A stretch of DNA of 64,000 nt from Candidatus Nitrosoglobus terrae. Its GTDB lineage: Bacteria > Pseudomonadota > Gammaproteobacteria > Nitrosococcales > Nitrosococcaceae. Shown here piece by piece: positions 55,749 to 64,000 of the stretch (position 1 is its first letter; each line of letters opens with the position of its first letter). Position numbers and translations under genes: made by a program. The notes under the pieces were generated by a model. It searched no databases. It was not told the origin of the DNA and saw only the letters and a list, made by a program, of their open reading frames with translations. The DNA is taken from positions 620,001-684,000 of the forward strand of contig NZ_AP014836.1 of the NCBI RefSeq assembly GCF_002356115.1, written 5' to 3'.

Positions 55749-56248
55749 ATGCTGAAATTCTTTATATTTTTATGCCTATTACATTCCGGGCCTGCGGGTG
55801 CCCCACCTTCATCGGGTTTATTAGCCCAGACCTTATTAGCTTATCTAAGTGTAGAGTGGTTAGTATCTATGCTCCATATGGAGCTTGCTGAAGGATTATT
55901 ATTAACTTTGATAGATACTAAATAGGTATGACGGAAATTTTACTGATAGTATGAGGTTTCAGGTCTCGCTTACAGCAGACTTTAATATCATTAATGGGTG
56001 CTGGAATGTTGATTGAAATCTTAGCTTTCTCTATATTATTCGGGCTAAAAATAGTAGCAGAACAAAAAGGATTTTTGCTTGGATTGGGATCTTTGTTATT
56101 AATTGGGCTTATGATTTGGAATACAGTCATAACAGCGCATATTATGTGTGAGGCATTATCATTCTCCTTCACAATAGGGGCGCTTGTAGCAGTGATTTAT
56201 GCTTTGATTTCTATTCAAGTAATGGATTTTATTTTTCCTACAGCTTAG
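55749..56248 (+). pseudogene. Broken membrane-protein gene between secD and mpl
   Basis: Two pieces of one reading frame appear in order. From ATG 55749 the first codes MLKFFIFLCLLHSGPAGAPP onward to LLLTLIDTK and stops at 55923. The second continues in another frame: MTEILLIV, a TGA at 55952, GFRSRLQQTLISLMGAGM, then hydrophobic helices to FPTA at 56248. One frameshift near 55920 plus one nonsense codon (TGG to TGA would restore it) explain the break. I recall uncharacterised membrane proteins of about 165-180 residues beside mpl in gammaproteobacteria, but no name. The second half (84 residues from 55994) could still be translated. Confidence 0.75.
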
Positions 56249-56254
56249 GCAGAG

Positions 56255-57631
56255 ATGCCAATACATCACATTCATATTTTAGGGATTTGCGGTACGTTTA
56301 TGGCTGGATTAGCGTTATTAGCGCGAGAATCTGGCTTTCATGTAAGTGGTTCTGATATCAAAGCTTATCCTCCTATGAGTGAACAGTTGGAAGCTGCAGG
56401 TATTTATGTTTATGAGGGATATGATCCAGCTGTTTTAAAGCCAGCCCCGGATCTAGTGATAATAGGTAACGCTATCTCTCGCGGTAATCCCGCAGTGGAA
56501 TATATATTAGCTCAGAGACTACCTTATACCTCAGGGCCTCAATGGCTAGCTGATCATATTCTACGGGGGCGATGGGTATTAGCAGTAGCCGGCACTCATG
56601 GTAAGACTACGACAAGTAGCCTTTTGACATGGATATTAGAATATACGGGTCGTATGCCTGGATATCTTATTGGTGGAATTGCTAAAGATCTGGGTGTTTC
56701 AGCGCGACTTGGTCAAAATCCTTATTTTGTTGTTGAAGCGGATGAATATGATACTGCGTTTTTTGATAAACGATCTAAGTTCATTCATTATCATCCTCAA
56801 ACTTTAGTGCTTAATAATCTAGAATATGATCACGCTGATATTTTTCCTAATTTAGAAGCAATCCAACAACAATTTCACTATTTAATCCGCACGGTAGCGA
56901 ATAATGGACTTATTCTTGCGCCTCAAGGAGATAGGGCTTTAGAGGTAGTGATTGCGATGGGTTGTTGGACTCCTATTATTTATTTTGGAATAGATTCGAA
57001 AAATAGAGTATTGGCAGCTAATACTATAGCTGAGGATGGTAGTTATTTTGAGGTATGGTATGAGGGTAGTTATCAAAGTAAGGTAGAGTGGTCACTCCTT
57101 GGGCATCATAATGTTAGCAATGCTTTAGCAGCTATTGGTGCGGCGCGGCATATTGGAGTACCAATAGATCAAGCTTGTCAGGCATTAATGCAATTTCAAG
57201 GTGTACGGCGACGCCTAGAAATATGTGGTAAAGTAAATGGAATAACTGTTTATGATGATTTTGCTCACCACCCAACCGCTATTATTAAGACTCTAGCTGG
57301 ATTGCGAGCACGAGTGGGTAAGGATCGTATTATTGTCGTATTAGAGCTTGGTTCTAATACTATGAAGCTTGGAATCCATCAACATATTTTGGCTCCAGCG
57401 CTAAATTTAGCGGATTGGATACTTATTTATCAGCCTATAAATCTTACTTGGTTAAATTCAGTCACCGATCATCTTAGGGATAAAGCTTTAGTATTGGCTG
57501 ATATTCAGGCTATAGTAGATAGCCTATGTACTTATACTCGAATAGGCGATCATGTAGTCATTATGAGTAATAGCGGGTTTGGTAGTATTCATCAGCGGTT
57601 AGTAAAAGCCTTACAGGTAAGTAGTGAGTGA
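56255..57631 (+). CDS. mpl: UDP-N-acetylmuramate:L-alanyl-gamma-D-glutamyl-meso-diaminopimelate ligase
   Basis: A 458-residue Mur ligase for peptidoglycan recycling, attaching imported murein tripeptide to UDP-MurNAc. The N-terminus HIHILGICGTFMAGLALLAR is the Mpl form of the UDP-binding loop, AGTHGKTTTSSLL the ATP P-loop, then VVEADEYDTAFFDKRSKF and YDDFAHHPTAI. It overlaps ubiX by four bases. It starts soon after the broken membrane-protein gene. Confidence 0.96.
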   Translation: MPIHHIHILGICGTFMAGLALLARESGFHVSGSDIKAYPPMSEQLEAAGIYVYEGYDPAVLKPAPDLVIIGNAISRGNPAVEYILAQRLPYTSGPQWLADHILRGRWVLAVAGTHGKTTTSSLLTWILEYTGRMPGYLIGGIAKDLGVSARLGQNPYFVVEADEYDTAFFDKRSKFIHYHPQTLVLNNLEYDHADIFPNLEAIQQQFHYLIRTVANNGLILAPQGDRALEVVIAMGCWTPIIYFGIDSKNRVLAANTIAEDGSYFEVWYEGSYQSKVEWSLLGHHNVSNALAAIGAARHIGVPIDQACQALMQFQGVRRRLEICGKVNGITVYDDFAHHPTAIIKTLAGLRARVGKDRIIVVLELGSNTMKLGIHQHILAPALNLADWILIYQPINLTWLNSVTDHLRDKALVLADIQAIVDSLCTYTRIGDHVVIMSNSGFGSIHQRLVKALQVSSE

Positions 57632-58242
57632 ATCCTTGCGAAATAGCTGTGGCTATGACGGGCGCTTCCGGCATTGTTTATGGGCTAAGATTATTAGAAT
57701 GCCTACTTAAAGCAGATATCTCTGTACACTTGATGGTATCGAGCGCGGCTCAAACAGTTGTAGCGATGGAAACTGATTTACGGTTTCCTACTCGCTCTCG
57801 GGATTTACAGAAATACTTAGCCGCTTATTTTTCAGTAGCGCCTGAATTACTCTATTGTTATAGTGGGATTCAGTGGACTGCGCCACTGGCAAGTGGCTCG
57901 CATCGCATCCAGACTATGGTAGTTTGCCCCTGTACAGTAGGAGCAATTTCAGCTATTGCTCGGGGTGCTAATGATAATCTTATTGAGCGAGCTGCTGATG
58001 TAATGCTTAAGGAACAGCGAAAGCTAATTTTAGTGCCTAGAGAAGCCCCATTTTCAGTTATTCATTTAGAAAATATGCTCACTTTAGCTCGGCTTGGCGC
58101 AGTTATTCTTCCAGCTAACCCAGGGTTTTATCACCGGCCGCGTCGAGTTGAGGATTTAGTAGATTTTATAGTAGCCAGAATCCTTGATCATGCGGGAGTG
58201 AAACATCATATAGTGGCTCGCTGGGGTGAGGTTATTTTATAG
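57628..58242 (+). CDS. ubiX: Flavin prenyltransferase UbiX
   Basis: A 204-residue flavin prenyltransferase that makes prenylated FMN, the cofactor of UbiD decarboxylase in ubiquinone synthesis. AMTGASGIVYGLRLLE is the FMN-binding start and VVCPCTVGAISAIARGANDN and LVPREAPFSVIHLENMLTL are family blocks. The start is GTG, overlapping the mpl stop (GTGA), a conserved neighbourhood in gammaproteobacteria. ubiD is not in the window. Confidence 0.95.
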   Translation: MNPCEIAVAMTGASGIVYGLRLLECLLKADISVHLMVSSAAQTVVAMETDLRFPTRSRDLQKYLAAYFSVAPELLYCYSGIQWTAPLASGSHRIQTMVVCPCTVGAISAIARGANDNLIERAADVMLKEQRKLILVPREAPFSVIHLENMLTLARLGAVILPANPGFYHRPRRVEDLVDFIVARILDHAGVKHHIVARWGEVIL

Positions 58243-58767
58243 CCTATAAGATTTAAAAGATTATTTGCTACATACATATGTTCTGTTGCTCTGCTAGGAA
58301 AAATAAAAAATTTATTATAAAAGTGAGGCCTGAACCGTAATAGTGGTACCTCCTTTAGTGGGCAATTGAATAAGTTGTTTTTGATGGTTATCTAATGCTG
58401 CTTTAGCAATCTTCTTCTATGTAAGGAATCATAATAATGTAACTGATATCCTTAGTTAGAAAGATTACCAGCAGCTATAACAGTGAGTAAAATTGGAATC
58501 GTAGCTAGATGAATATATGAGTGCATTGTGCCACATCTTTTTATTACATAGGTAATAATCTTGATTCTTTAGGTTTATGGTTGCTCTATAAAATGCCTCT
58601 TGTCTATTTGCGCTGTAATTTCTATCGCAACTTGTGTTATAGATATTGCCTGCTGCTTGCTTTGAGGCAGCGCAGAGTCGAACTGCAGTTTAAATAAAAT
58701 TTTGCAGAAATATTGTTTAAGTTATCGTCCCATGAGCAAAGCATATCTTTCCTGAAAAAGCAGTTGT
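58243..58767. other. 525-base spacer between ubiX and ubiB without an intact gene
   Basis: This stretch between convergent ubiX and ubiB holds the possible minus-strand remnant at 58315-58526. Nothing else recognisable was found: no RNA gene, no strong hairpin with a T tract and no intact open frame of note. It is AT-rich, in keeping with decaying DNA. Confidence 0.6.
58315..58526 (-). pseudogene. Possible remnant of a small secreted-protein gene
   Basis: On the minus strand an ATG at 58526 codes a signal-peptide-like segment (MHSYIHLATIPILLTVIA) that stops after 24 codons. About 60 bases on, the 33-codon segment KKIAKAALDNHQKQLIQLPT followed by GGTTITVQASLL runs to a stop at 58315-58317. 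The two pieces are separated by stops and probably a frame change. I do not recognise the family, and the pairing of the pieces is inference. The second piece has its own character (helix then Thr-rich strand), unlike random AT-rich DNA. Confidence 0.4.
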
Positions 58768-60441
58768 CTAGCTAATTTTTCCTAAACGCCAAGCTACCAT
58801 GATAAGCCCAAATCCTAGGCCAGCTAATGACCAGCTGAGTAGAGGAATTCCAGCCCATATAATTGGAGTGTAGCCAATCCCGCTATAAATAGTAGCTGAG
58901 CCTACTAGAAGCGCAGCTCCTGCTATAGCTGCAGCGGTACGCAAGCTAGCTCGGCGTATTTCTTGGTTTAGTTTTTTGAGATCATCAGCAGCAATGCGTA
59001 TTTGTAAATGACCTTTACTGGCTTGTTTTGTAACCTCGTGAATGAGTAATGGAATCTCTGGCAGAGTAGTGGCCCATCGGGGAACATTGGATTTTAAGGT
59101 ATTATAAGCTCCATAAGGCCCTGCTTGTTCGCTCATCCAGCGTTCTAAGATCGGCTTGGCCGTCTGCCATAAATCCAAATCTGGATAAAGATTACGACCT
59201 AGGCTCTCAATGTTAAGTAGGGTTTTTTGCAGTAATACAAGCTGAGGTTGAACTTCCATATGGAAGCGGCGAGCGGTTTGAAATAGCCGTATTAATAATA
59301 GGCCGAAGGAAATCTCTTTTAGCGGCCGATCAAAAATAGGCTCGCAGACACTGCGAATAGCGGATTCAAATTCATCAACCCGAGTATTGGCAGGTACCCA
59401 GCCTGCATCCACATGTAATTCTGCAACACGCCGATAATCGTGATTAAAGAAAGCAAGAAAATTTTCTGCTAGGTAACGCTGATCTTCAGGCCCTAGTGTT
59501 CCCATGATGCCAAAGTCGATAGCGATATAAGCTGGGTTTTCTGGATTTTTAGTTGAGACTAGGATATTACCTGGATGCATATCAGCGTGAAAAAAACTGT
59601 GCCGAAAAACTTGAGTGAAGAAAATTTCAACGCCAACTTCAGCTAGCCGTTTAAAATTGATGTGATGCCGTCGAAGTTCGCTGATAAGGCCGATAGGAAT
59701 ACCGTGAACTTGCTCCATAACCAGTACATTGGGGCGAGTGTAATCCCAATAAATGCTGGGAACATAGAGATTAGCATAACCGGTAAAATTACGCCGTAAT
59801 TGAGAAGCTGAGGATCCCTCTCGAAGCATATCAAGCTCATCATATAAGCTTTTTTCCAGCTCTGCCACGATTTCGCGAGGATGTAGCCGCGGTCCTTCTG
59901 ACCAATATCGCTCAGCAAGACCTGCTAGTAGATAAAGGAGGGCTACATCTCCTTGAATAACTCGTTTAATCCCTGGGCGTACGACTTTAACGACTACTTT
60001 AGAACCATCATATAATTGAGCTGTATAAACTTGGGCGATAGAAGCTGATGCTAGTGGTTTCTCATTAAAAGCCGCAAATATTTTTGACAGTGGCTGATTA
60101 TAGGCTGATTCAATAATTTCTCTTGCTTGTTCGCATGGGAAAGGAGCAACACGATCTTGTAAGAAAGCAAGCTCTTTTGTAATATCAGTAGGTAGTAAGT
60201 CATAGCGAGTGGAGAGTAATTGACCGAATTTAACAAAGATAGGTCCAAGATCCTCTAAAGCACGGCGAATTCGAACGCCTCGTGGGGCAGTAGAGGTTGT
60301 TTTGCGCCAGTGCCCAGGGGCTATATATATTAAAAACCGCAGAGGACGAAATAGACGGGTTGCAAGAATAATTTCATCTAGCCCGTGACGCAGTAGGGTC
60401 CAGTTAATATATATTAGGCGTAAAAATTGGCGTAAAGTCAT
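58768..60441 (-). CDS. ubiB: Ubiquinone biosynthesis ATPase/kinase-like protein UbiB
   Basis: A 557-residue ADCK/UbiB atypical kinase. The KxGQ motif is in FVKFGQLLSTRYDLLP and the Ala-rich loop is ASASIAQVYTAQL. Catalytic-type HADMHPGNILV and IDFGIMGTLG follow, and two C-terminal membrane helices end the chain (IAGAALLVGSATIYSGIGYT and the next). It supports the Ubi complex that modifies the ring. Its start overlaps the ubiJ stop by four bases, giving the conserved ubiE-ubiJ-ubiB order. Confidence 0.96.
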   Translation of the reverse strand: MTLRQFLRLIYINWTLLRHGLDEIILATRLFRPLRFLIYIAPGHWRKTTSTAPRGVRIRRALEDLGPIFVKFGQLLSTRYDLLPTDITKELAFLQDRVAPFPCEQAREIIESAYNQPLSKIFAAFNEKPLASASIAQVYTAQLYDGSKVVVKVVRPGIKRVIQGDVALLYLLAGLAERYWSEGPRLHPREIVAELEKSLYDELDMLREGSSASQLRRNFTGYANLYVPSIYWDYTRPNVLVMEQVHGIPIGLISELRRHHINFKRLAEVGVEIFFTQVFRHSFFHADMHPGNILVSTKNPENPAYIAIDFGIMGTLGPEDQRYLAENFLAFFNHDYRRVAELHVDAGWVPANTRVDEFESAIRSVCEPIFDRPLKEISFGLLLIRLFQTARRFHMEVQPQLVLLQKTLLNIESLGRNLYPDLDLWQTAKPILERWMSEQAGPYGAYNTLKSNVPRWATTLPEIPLLIHEVTKQASKGHLQIRIAADDLKKLNQEIRRASLRTAAAIAGAALLVGSATIYSGIGYTPIIWAGIPLLSWSLAGLGFGLIMVAWRLGKIS

Positions 60442-61049
60442 GATTGTTGGCGTAATCGTTGGATTCGTACCTCTATTCGATCTAAGTCGGCTCGAAGATA
60501 GTCAACTGTGTTAAGAAAGCCAGTTACTTCACCATGATCAGGTAGTAGTTTAATCTCTTCATGTAGATATTCGGTCAGACTTTGCCCGAGGGCTTTTATC
60601 GTATGTTGGCTCCAAGCCTTAAAGCTACGTACGCTATTTCCGAGCTGATGAGCTGGAATATCGCTAATATAGCGAGATAATAATTCTTCCCAATCCAAAT
60701 TAAGCTCTTGTATAAGCACTTTAATTTGTTGGCTAAGCTCTATATCGCCGTGGATCTGGATACCGCTTGTAGGAAAAATGTTAGGCGAGTCGGATCTAGC
60801 AGTGGCAATCTTTAAAAGATCTAAAGGTGTACCTGATAAGGTAACAACTGGTGGTACATGGGAAGTAGTGCTTAATGTAATAGCATTAGGGTTAAGTTTA
60901 ATAAAAATTTTAAGCTCTAAGCCCTGTAATTCAATAGCAATACACTTTCCGGACATAGCTATCAGTCTTTTAAAGCTATTAGGATCAGCCCGTAAAATAG
61001 TGTTAATTGATGCTGCAATAAAGATTAATAGGATAGGGGGTACGTACAC
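60438..61049 (-). CDS. ubiJ: Ubiquinone biosynthesis accessory factor UbiJ (SCP2 domain)
   Basis: A 203-residue protein with an SCP2 sterol-carrier-like lipid-binding domain in its first 110 residues (ending GIQIHGDIELSQQIKVLIQE) and a helical C-terminus ending in a short coiled coil (RADLDRIEVRIQRLRQQ). UbiJ organises the soluble Ubi metabolon that works on the lipid intermediates. Identity rests on the domain, length near the 201 of E. coli, and the ubiE-ubiJ-ubiB position. The start is GTG. Confidence 0.9.
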   Translation of the reverse strand: MYVPPILLIFIAASINTILRADPNSFKRLIAMSGKCIAIELQGLELKIFIKLNPNAITLSTTSHVPPVVTLSGTPLDLLKIATARSDSPNIFPTSGIQIHGDIELSQQIKVLIQELNLDWEELLSRYISDIPAHQLGNSVRSFKAWSQHTIKALGQSLTEYLHEEIKLLPDHGEVTGFLNTVDYLRADLDRIEVRIQRLRQQS

Positions 61050-61114
61050 GGTATTGTGTTCTATTGATTGTAGCTAATTAGGTTTATGAAAAACCTTTAG
61101 TTATTAATTTTATA

Positions 61115-61861
61115 TCAATATTTATAACCTTTATGTAAAGCAACGATACCATGGCTTAGATTGTAAAAATCACAATGGTCAAATCCAGTAGATTGTATTA
61201 ACCTTTGCAAGGATTCTTGATCTGGGTGTCGGCGAATAGACTCTACCAAGTAGCGATAACTATCGGCATCCCCTGTGACTAATTTCCCAAGCCGAGGTAA
61301 GAGCTGAAAAGAGTATACATCATAGAGAGGTGTTAACCATGATGCAGGTTTGGAAAATTCTAGTATAAGCAACTGACCGCCCGGTTTTAAAACTTGATAC
61401 ATAGAACGTAAGGCTACTTCCTTTCGGGTTACGTTACGTAGACCAAAAGCGATAGTGACTCGATCAAAGTAGTTAGCTGGAAAAGGTAGACACTCTGCAT
61501 TAGCTTGCACATAGCTTGGATTTTCAACTTTGCCAAGATTGATAAGCCGTTCTCGGCCTTGTGTCAACATGCTTGAATTAATATCTGCTAGGATAATATG
61601 GCCATTATTACCAATAAGATCAGAAAATGATCTGGCAAGATCTCCGGTACCACTAGCCACATCTAGGATCTTCATCCCTGGACGAATGCCGCCTAGCTCA
61701 ATAAGAAAGCGTTTCCAAAGACGATGCATCCCAAATGACATTAGATCATTCATAAGATCATAGCGACTAGCTACTGAGTGGAAAACCTCAGCGACTTTAT
61801 GAGCTTTTTCTTCTATAGGGATTTCTTGAAAGCCAAAATGGGTTGTTTCTTTTCGGTTCAT
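61115..61861 (-). CDS. ubiE: Ubiquinone/menaquinone C-methyltransferase UbiE
   Basis: A 248-residue SAM-dependent C-methyltransferase of ubiquinone (and menaquinone, if made). [20 protein letters not shown], motif [36 protein letters not shown] and the C-terminal [15 protein letters not shown] are all family hallmarks. It is 22 bases from the DUF971 gene and 65 bases before ubiJ. Confidence 0.97.
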   Translation of the reverse strand: MNRKETTHFGFQEIPIEEKAHKVAEVFHSVASRYDLMNDLMSFGMHRLWKRFLIELGGIRPGMKILDVASGTGDLARSFSDLIGNNGHIILADINSSMLTQGRERLINLGKVENPSYVQANAECLPFPANYFDRVTIAFGLRNVTRKEVALRSMYQVLKPGGQLLILEFSKPASWLTPLYDVYSFQLLPRLGKLVTGDADSYRYLVESIRRHPDQESLQRLIQSTGFDHCDFYNLSHGIVALHKGYKY

Positions 61862-61882
61862 TATCTATTTCTGCTAAAAACG

Positions 61883-62260
61883 CTAGTCTTTGGTTTTAAG
61901 ATCTTTGCGAACGTAACCCACTTGTTGTAAACGATCTAAGTACTTTTTCCATAGGTGAGCCTGTTCTTTGCCTAGCTTATAAAGATATTTCCAAGAGTAA
62001 AGGCCAGTATTATGCCCGTCATCAAAGTATAGCTTGATAGCATAGTTACCTATAGGTTCAATATTAGTTACATTAACTGCGTCTTTATCAACAAGTAAAA
62101 TTTCTTGACCGGGGCCATGCCCTTGTACCTCTGCTGAAGGAGAGAATATCCTTAAAAATTCGCAAGAAAATGCGAATTTAGCACCATTATCGAAGCTCAG
62201 TTCAAGCATACGAGATTGGCGGTGAAGTTTAATTTCAGTAGGCTGAGGGGATTGCGTCAT
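61883..62260 (-). CDS. DUF971 protein (gamma-butyrobetaine hydroxylase N-terminal-like)
   Basis: A 125-residue stand-alone DUF971 domain, the fold found at the N-terminus of gamma-butyrobetaine hydroxylases. LHRQSRMLELSFDNGAKFAF, EFLRIFSPSAEVQGHGPGQE and NYAIKLYFDDGHNTGLYSW are the family blocks. Stand-alone copies lie beside hslVU or ubiE in many proteobacteria and are associated by context with iron-sulfur proteins; function is not established. Confidence 0.9.
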   Translation of the reverse strand: MTQSPQPTEIKLHRQSRMLELSFDNGAKFAFSCEFLRIFSPSAEVQGHGPGQEILLVDKDAVNVTNIEPIGNYAIKLYFDDGHNTGLYSWKYLYKLGKEQAHLWKKYLDRLQQVGYVRKDLKTKD

Positions 62261-62292
62261 TTGAGGCTTTAGGATTAAAAAACAGCTAATTT

Positions 62293-63618
62293 TTATAGAA
62301 TATAGCGCGATAAATCTTCATCCTGAGCTAAATCAGCCAACTGCACGTCTACATAGCCTGAATCAATAACAACCTCTTTGCTAGCATGATCTTCAGCTTC
62401 AAAAGAAAGGCCCTCTAGTAAGCGCTCCATAACAGTGTGTAGGCGTCGAGCGCCAATATTTTCAGTGCGCTCATTGACTTGCCAAGCAACTTCGGCGATA
62501 CGGGCGATACCATCTTCAGTAAAACGTAAAAATATTCCTTCGGTTTTTAAGAGAGCAATATATTGTTCGGTAAGGGAAGCTCTTGGTTCAGTGAGAATAC
62601 GTACAAAGTCATTAACATCCAGTGCGTTTAGTTCGACTCGAATAGGTAAACGCCCTTGCATTTCTGGAATAAGATCTGAAGGTTTAGCAAGATGGAAAGC
62701 CCCTGATGCAATAAACAGGATATGGTCAGTTTTTACCATGCCGTACTTAGTAGAAACCGTATTTCCTTCTACTAGAGGAAGTAGATCCCTCTGTACGCCC
62801 TCACGGGAGACATCAGTGCCAGAGAACTCAGAGCGTTTGGCAATCTTATCTATTTCATCGAGAAATATAATACCATTTTGTTCTACGTTATTGAGAGCTC
62901 TAGCTTTTAAATCCTCATCATTAATGAGCTTCCCCGCTTCCTCTTCAGTGAGTAATTTAAATGCTTCACGTATTCGCAGTCGACGAATCCGTGTGCGCGT
63001 ACTCCCTAAATTTTGAAATAAACTTTGAAGCTGATTTGTCAACTCTTCCATACCGGGAGGAGCCATAATTTCAACGCCCATAGATGTAATAGGTAGTTCA
63101 ATCTCAATTTCGCGGTCGCCCAATTTTCCTTCTCGCAACATTTTGCGAAATTTTTGTCGGGCGCTTGATTCTTCCTCTACTATCTCATTAGTTGCAGTTC
63201 TAGCGGAAGGCAATAGGGTATTAAGAATTCTCTCTTCAGCTATATCTTGGGCTTGATTACGGACTTTAGACATCTCTTGCTCACGGGTCATTTTGATGGC
63301 TATATCCATTAAATCTCGGATAATAGATTCTACATCTCGACCTACATAACCTACTTCAGTAAATTTAGTTGCTTCGATTTTAATGAAAGGGGCATTGGCT
63401 AATTTAGCAAGACGTCGTGCAATTTCAGTTTTGCCTACTCCGGTTGGCCCGATCATAAGAATATTTTTAGGAGTAATTTCATTGCGTAGCTCCTCACTTA
63501 CTTGGCACCGGCGCCAGCGGTTACGAAGAGCAACAGCTACGGCTCGCTTAGCAGCCGATTGACCGATGATATGCTTATCTAGTTCCTGAACGATTTGTCG
63601 AGGGGTAAGTTCGGGCAT
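62293..63618 (-). CDS. hslU: HslU, ATPase subunit of the HslUV protease
   Basis: A 441-residue AAA+ unfoldase (E. coli 443). [20 protein letters not shown] gives the family start at 63618; an in-frame TTG 27 bases upstream is inside hslV and has no family match. Walker A is [14 protein letters not shown], the pore loop is [16 protein letters not shown], Walker B is [15 protein letters not shown], and sensor-2 [17 protein letters not shown] ends it. It unfolds substrates for HslV. The ATG is seven bases after the hslV stop. Confidence 0.97.
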   Translation of the reverse strand: MPELTPRQIVQELDKHIIGQSAAKRAVAVALRNRWRRCQVSEELRNEITPKNILMIGPTGVGKTEIARRLAKLANAPFIKIEATKFTEVGYVGRDVESIIRDLMDIAIKMTREQEMSKVRNQAQDIAEERILNTLLPSARTATNEIVEEESSARQKFRKMLREGKLGDREIEIELPITSMGVEIMAPPGMEELTNQLQSLFQNLGSTRTRIRRLRIREAFKLLTEEEAGKLINDEDLKARALNNVEQNGIIFLDEIDKIAKRSEFSGTDVSREGVQRDLLPLVEGNTVSTKYGMVKTDHILFIASGAFHLAKPSDLIPEMQGRLPIRVELNALDVNDFVRILTEPRASLTEQYIALLKTEGIFLRFTEDGIARIAEVAWQVNERTENIGARRLHTVMERLLEGLSFEAEDHASKEVVIDSGYVDVQLADLAQDEDLSRYIL

Positions 63619-63625
63619 GGTCGAT

Positions 63626-64000
63626 TTAGCCTGAGAGTTCTTCAATAGTTAGGTAAGTGTTAGTATATATACAAATATCCGCAGCAATAGTCAGCGCTTT
63701 TTCAACGATAGCATGAGCATTAAGATCGGTATTTTCTAATAGAGCGCGGGCCGCTGCTTGAGCATAGGAGCCCCCTGAACCAATAGCCATTATGCCATGC
63801 TCTGGCTCGATAACATCGCCATTGCCTGAGATAATATAGGATACTTTACGATCTGCAACTGCTAGGAGCGCTTCAAGCCGCCTAAGAGAGCGATCAGATC
63901 GCCAATCTTTAGCTAATTCCACAGCAGCGCGTACTAAATTACCTTGATGTTTTTCCAATTTAGCTTCAAAGCGCTCAAAGAGTGTAAAGGCGTCGGCAGT
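63626..64000 (-). CDS. hslV: HslV, peptidase subunit of the HslUV protease (partial)
   Basis: The visible 124 residues are the C-terminal two-thirds of HslV; the N-terminal catalytic threonine lies beyond the window. Family blocks are [59 protein letters not shown] and [20 protein letters not shown]. The frame is open to base 64000. It precedes hslU in the usual operon order. Confidence 0.95.
   Translation of the reverse strand, partial: TADAFTLFERFEAKLEKHQGNLVRAAVELAKDWRSDRSLRRLEALLAVADRKVSYIISGNGDVIEPEHGIMAIGSGGSYAQAAARALLENTDLNAHAIVEKALTIAADICIYTNTYLTIEELSG

Noticed and set aside
62435-63016. 193-codon open frame on the plus strand
   Set aside because: Shadow of hslU; composition rich in Ser and Arg and no family features.

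Overview
The window reads as a chromosome segment of a gammaproteobacterium. Evidence: the gmk-rpoZ-spoT-recG order, bioBFHCD, tgt-yajC-secD, and hslVU with ubiE-ubiJ-ubiB. Base composition is moderately AT-rich (about mid-40s % GC by eye). Tandem DUF29 genes, O/P-type porins beside pst genes and split MacB-like pumps would fit a Chromatiales or Nitrosococcus-like lineage, but that placement is inference. No rRNA, tRNA or CRISPR array was seen.

Layout. 1-2.5 kb: tail of a type IV pilin gene, four tandem DUF29 genes (minus strand) and a decayed fifth copy on the plus strand. 2.5-7.3 kb: a secreted orphan, a three-gene MacAB-type efflux system and a TPR protein. 7.3-14 kb: yicC, gmk, rpoZ, spoT, ridA, recG; spoT and recG both lack a normal start codon at the expected N-terminus. 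14-16.5 kb: ubiA, a secreted nuclease, comF. 16.5-21 kb: bioB-F-H-C-D, covering the biotin pathway except bioA. 21-28 kb: an OafA-like acyltransferase, nadE whose expected glutaminase cysteine is a glycine, a secreted orphan, and an AT-rich type II restriction-modification pair (NotI-family nuclease plus D12-class adenine methylase). 28-30.7 kb: yidD, a M23 peptidase-family gene, nudE, cysQ. 30.7-40.8 kb: a phosphate locus, with two O/P porins divergent from pstS-pstC-pstA-pstB-phoU and a terminator-like hairpin between pstS and pstC. 40.8-47 kb: bolA-yciI-yciB (minus) divergent from rnm-yciO-acyltransferase-clpB, with clpB ending in a strong terminator. 47-53.3 kb: an Aas-like fused acyltransferase/acyl-ACP synthetase, SirB2-like protein, FleQ-like regulator, pyrF, tgt. 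53.3-58.2 kb: yajC-secD with no secF, a broken membrane-protein gene, mpl, ubiX. 58.2-64 kb: a decayed stretch, then ubiB, ubiJ, ubiE, a DUF971 gene, hslU and a partial hslV (all minus).

How the genes work together. The porins, PstSCAB and PhoU form a complete phosphate path from outer membrane to signalling. The bio genes make the pimeloyl precursor (BioC, BioH) and then the rings (BioF, BioD, BioB). UbiA, UbiX, UbiB, UbiJ and UbiE are ubiquinone-synthesis proteins in three places. ClpB and HslUV handle protein quality control. The most notable irregularities are the NadE Cys-to-Gly change, the two odd starts in the spoT-recG operon, the missing secF with an adjacent pseudogene, and the decayed inverted DUF29 copy.
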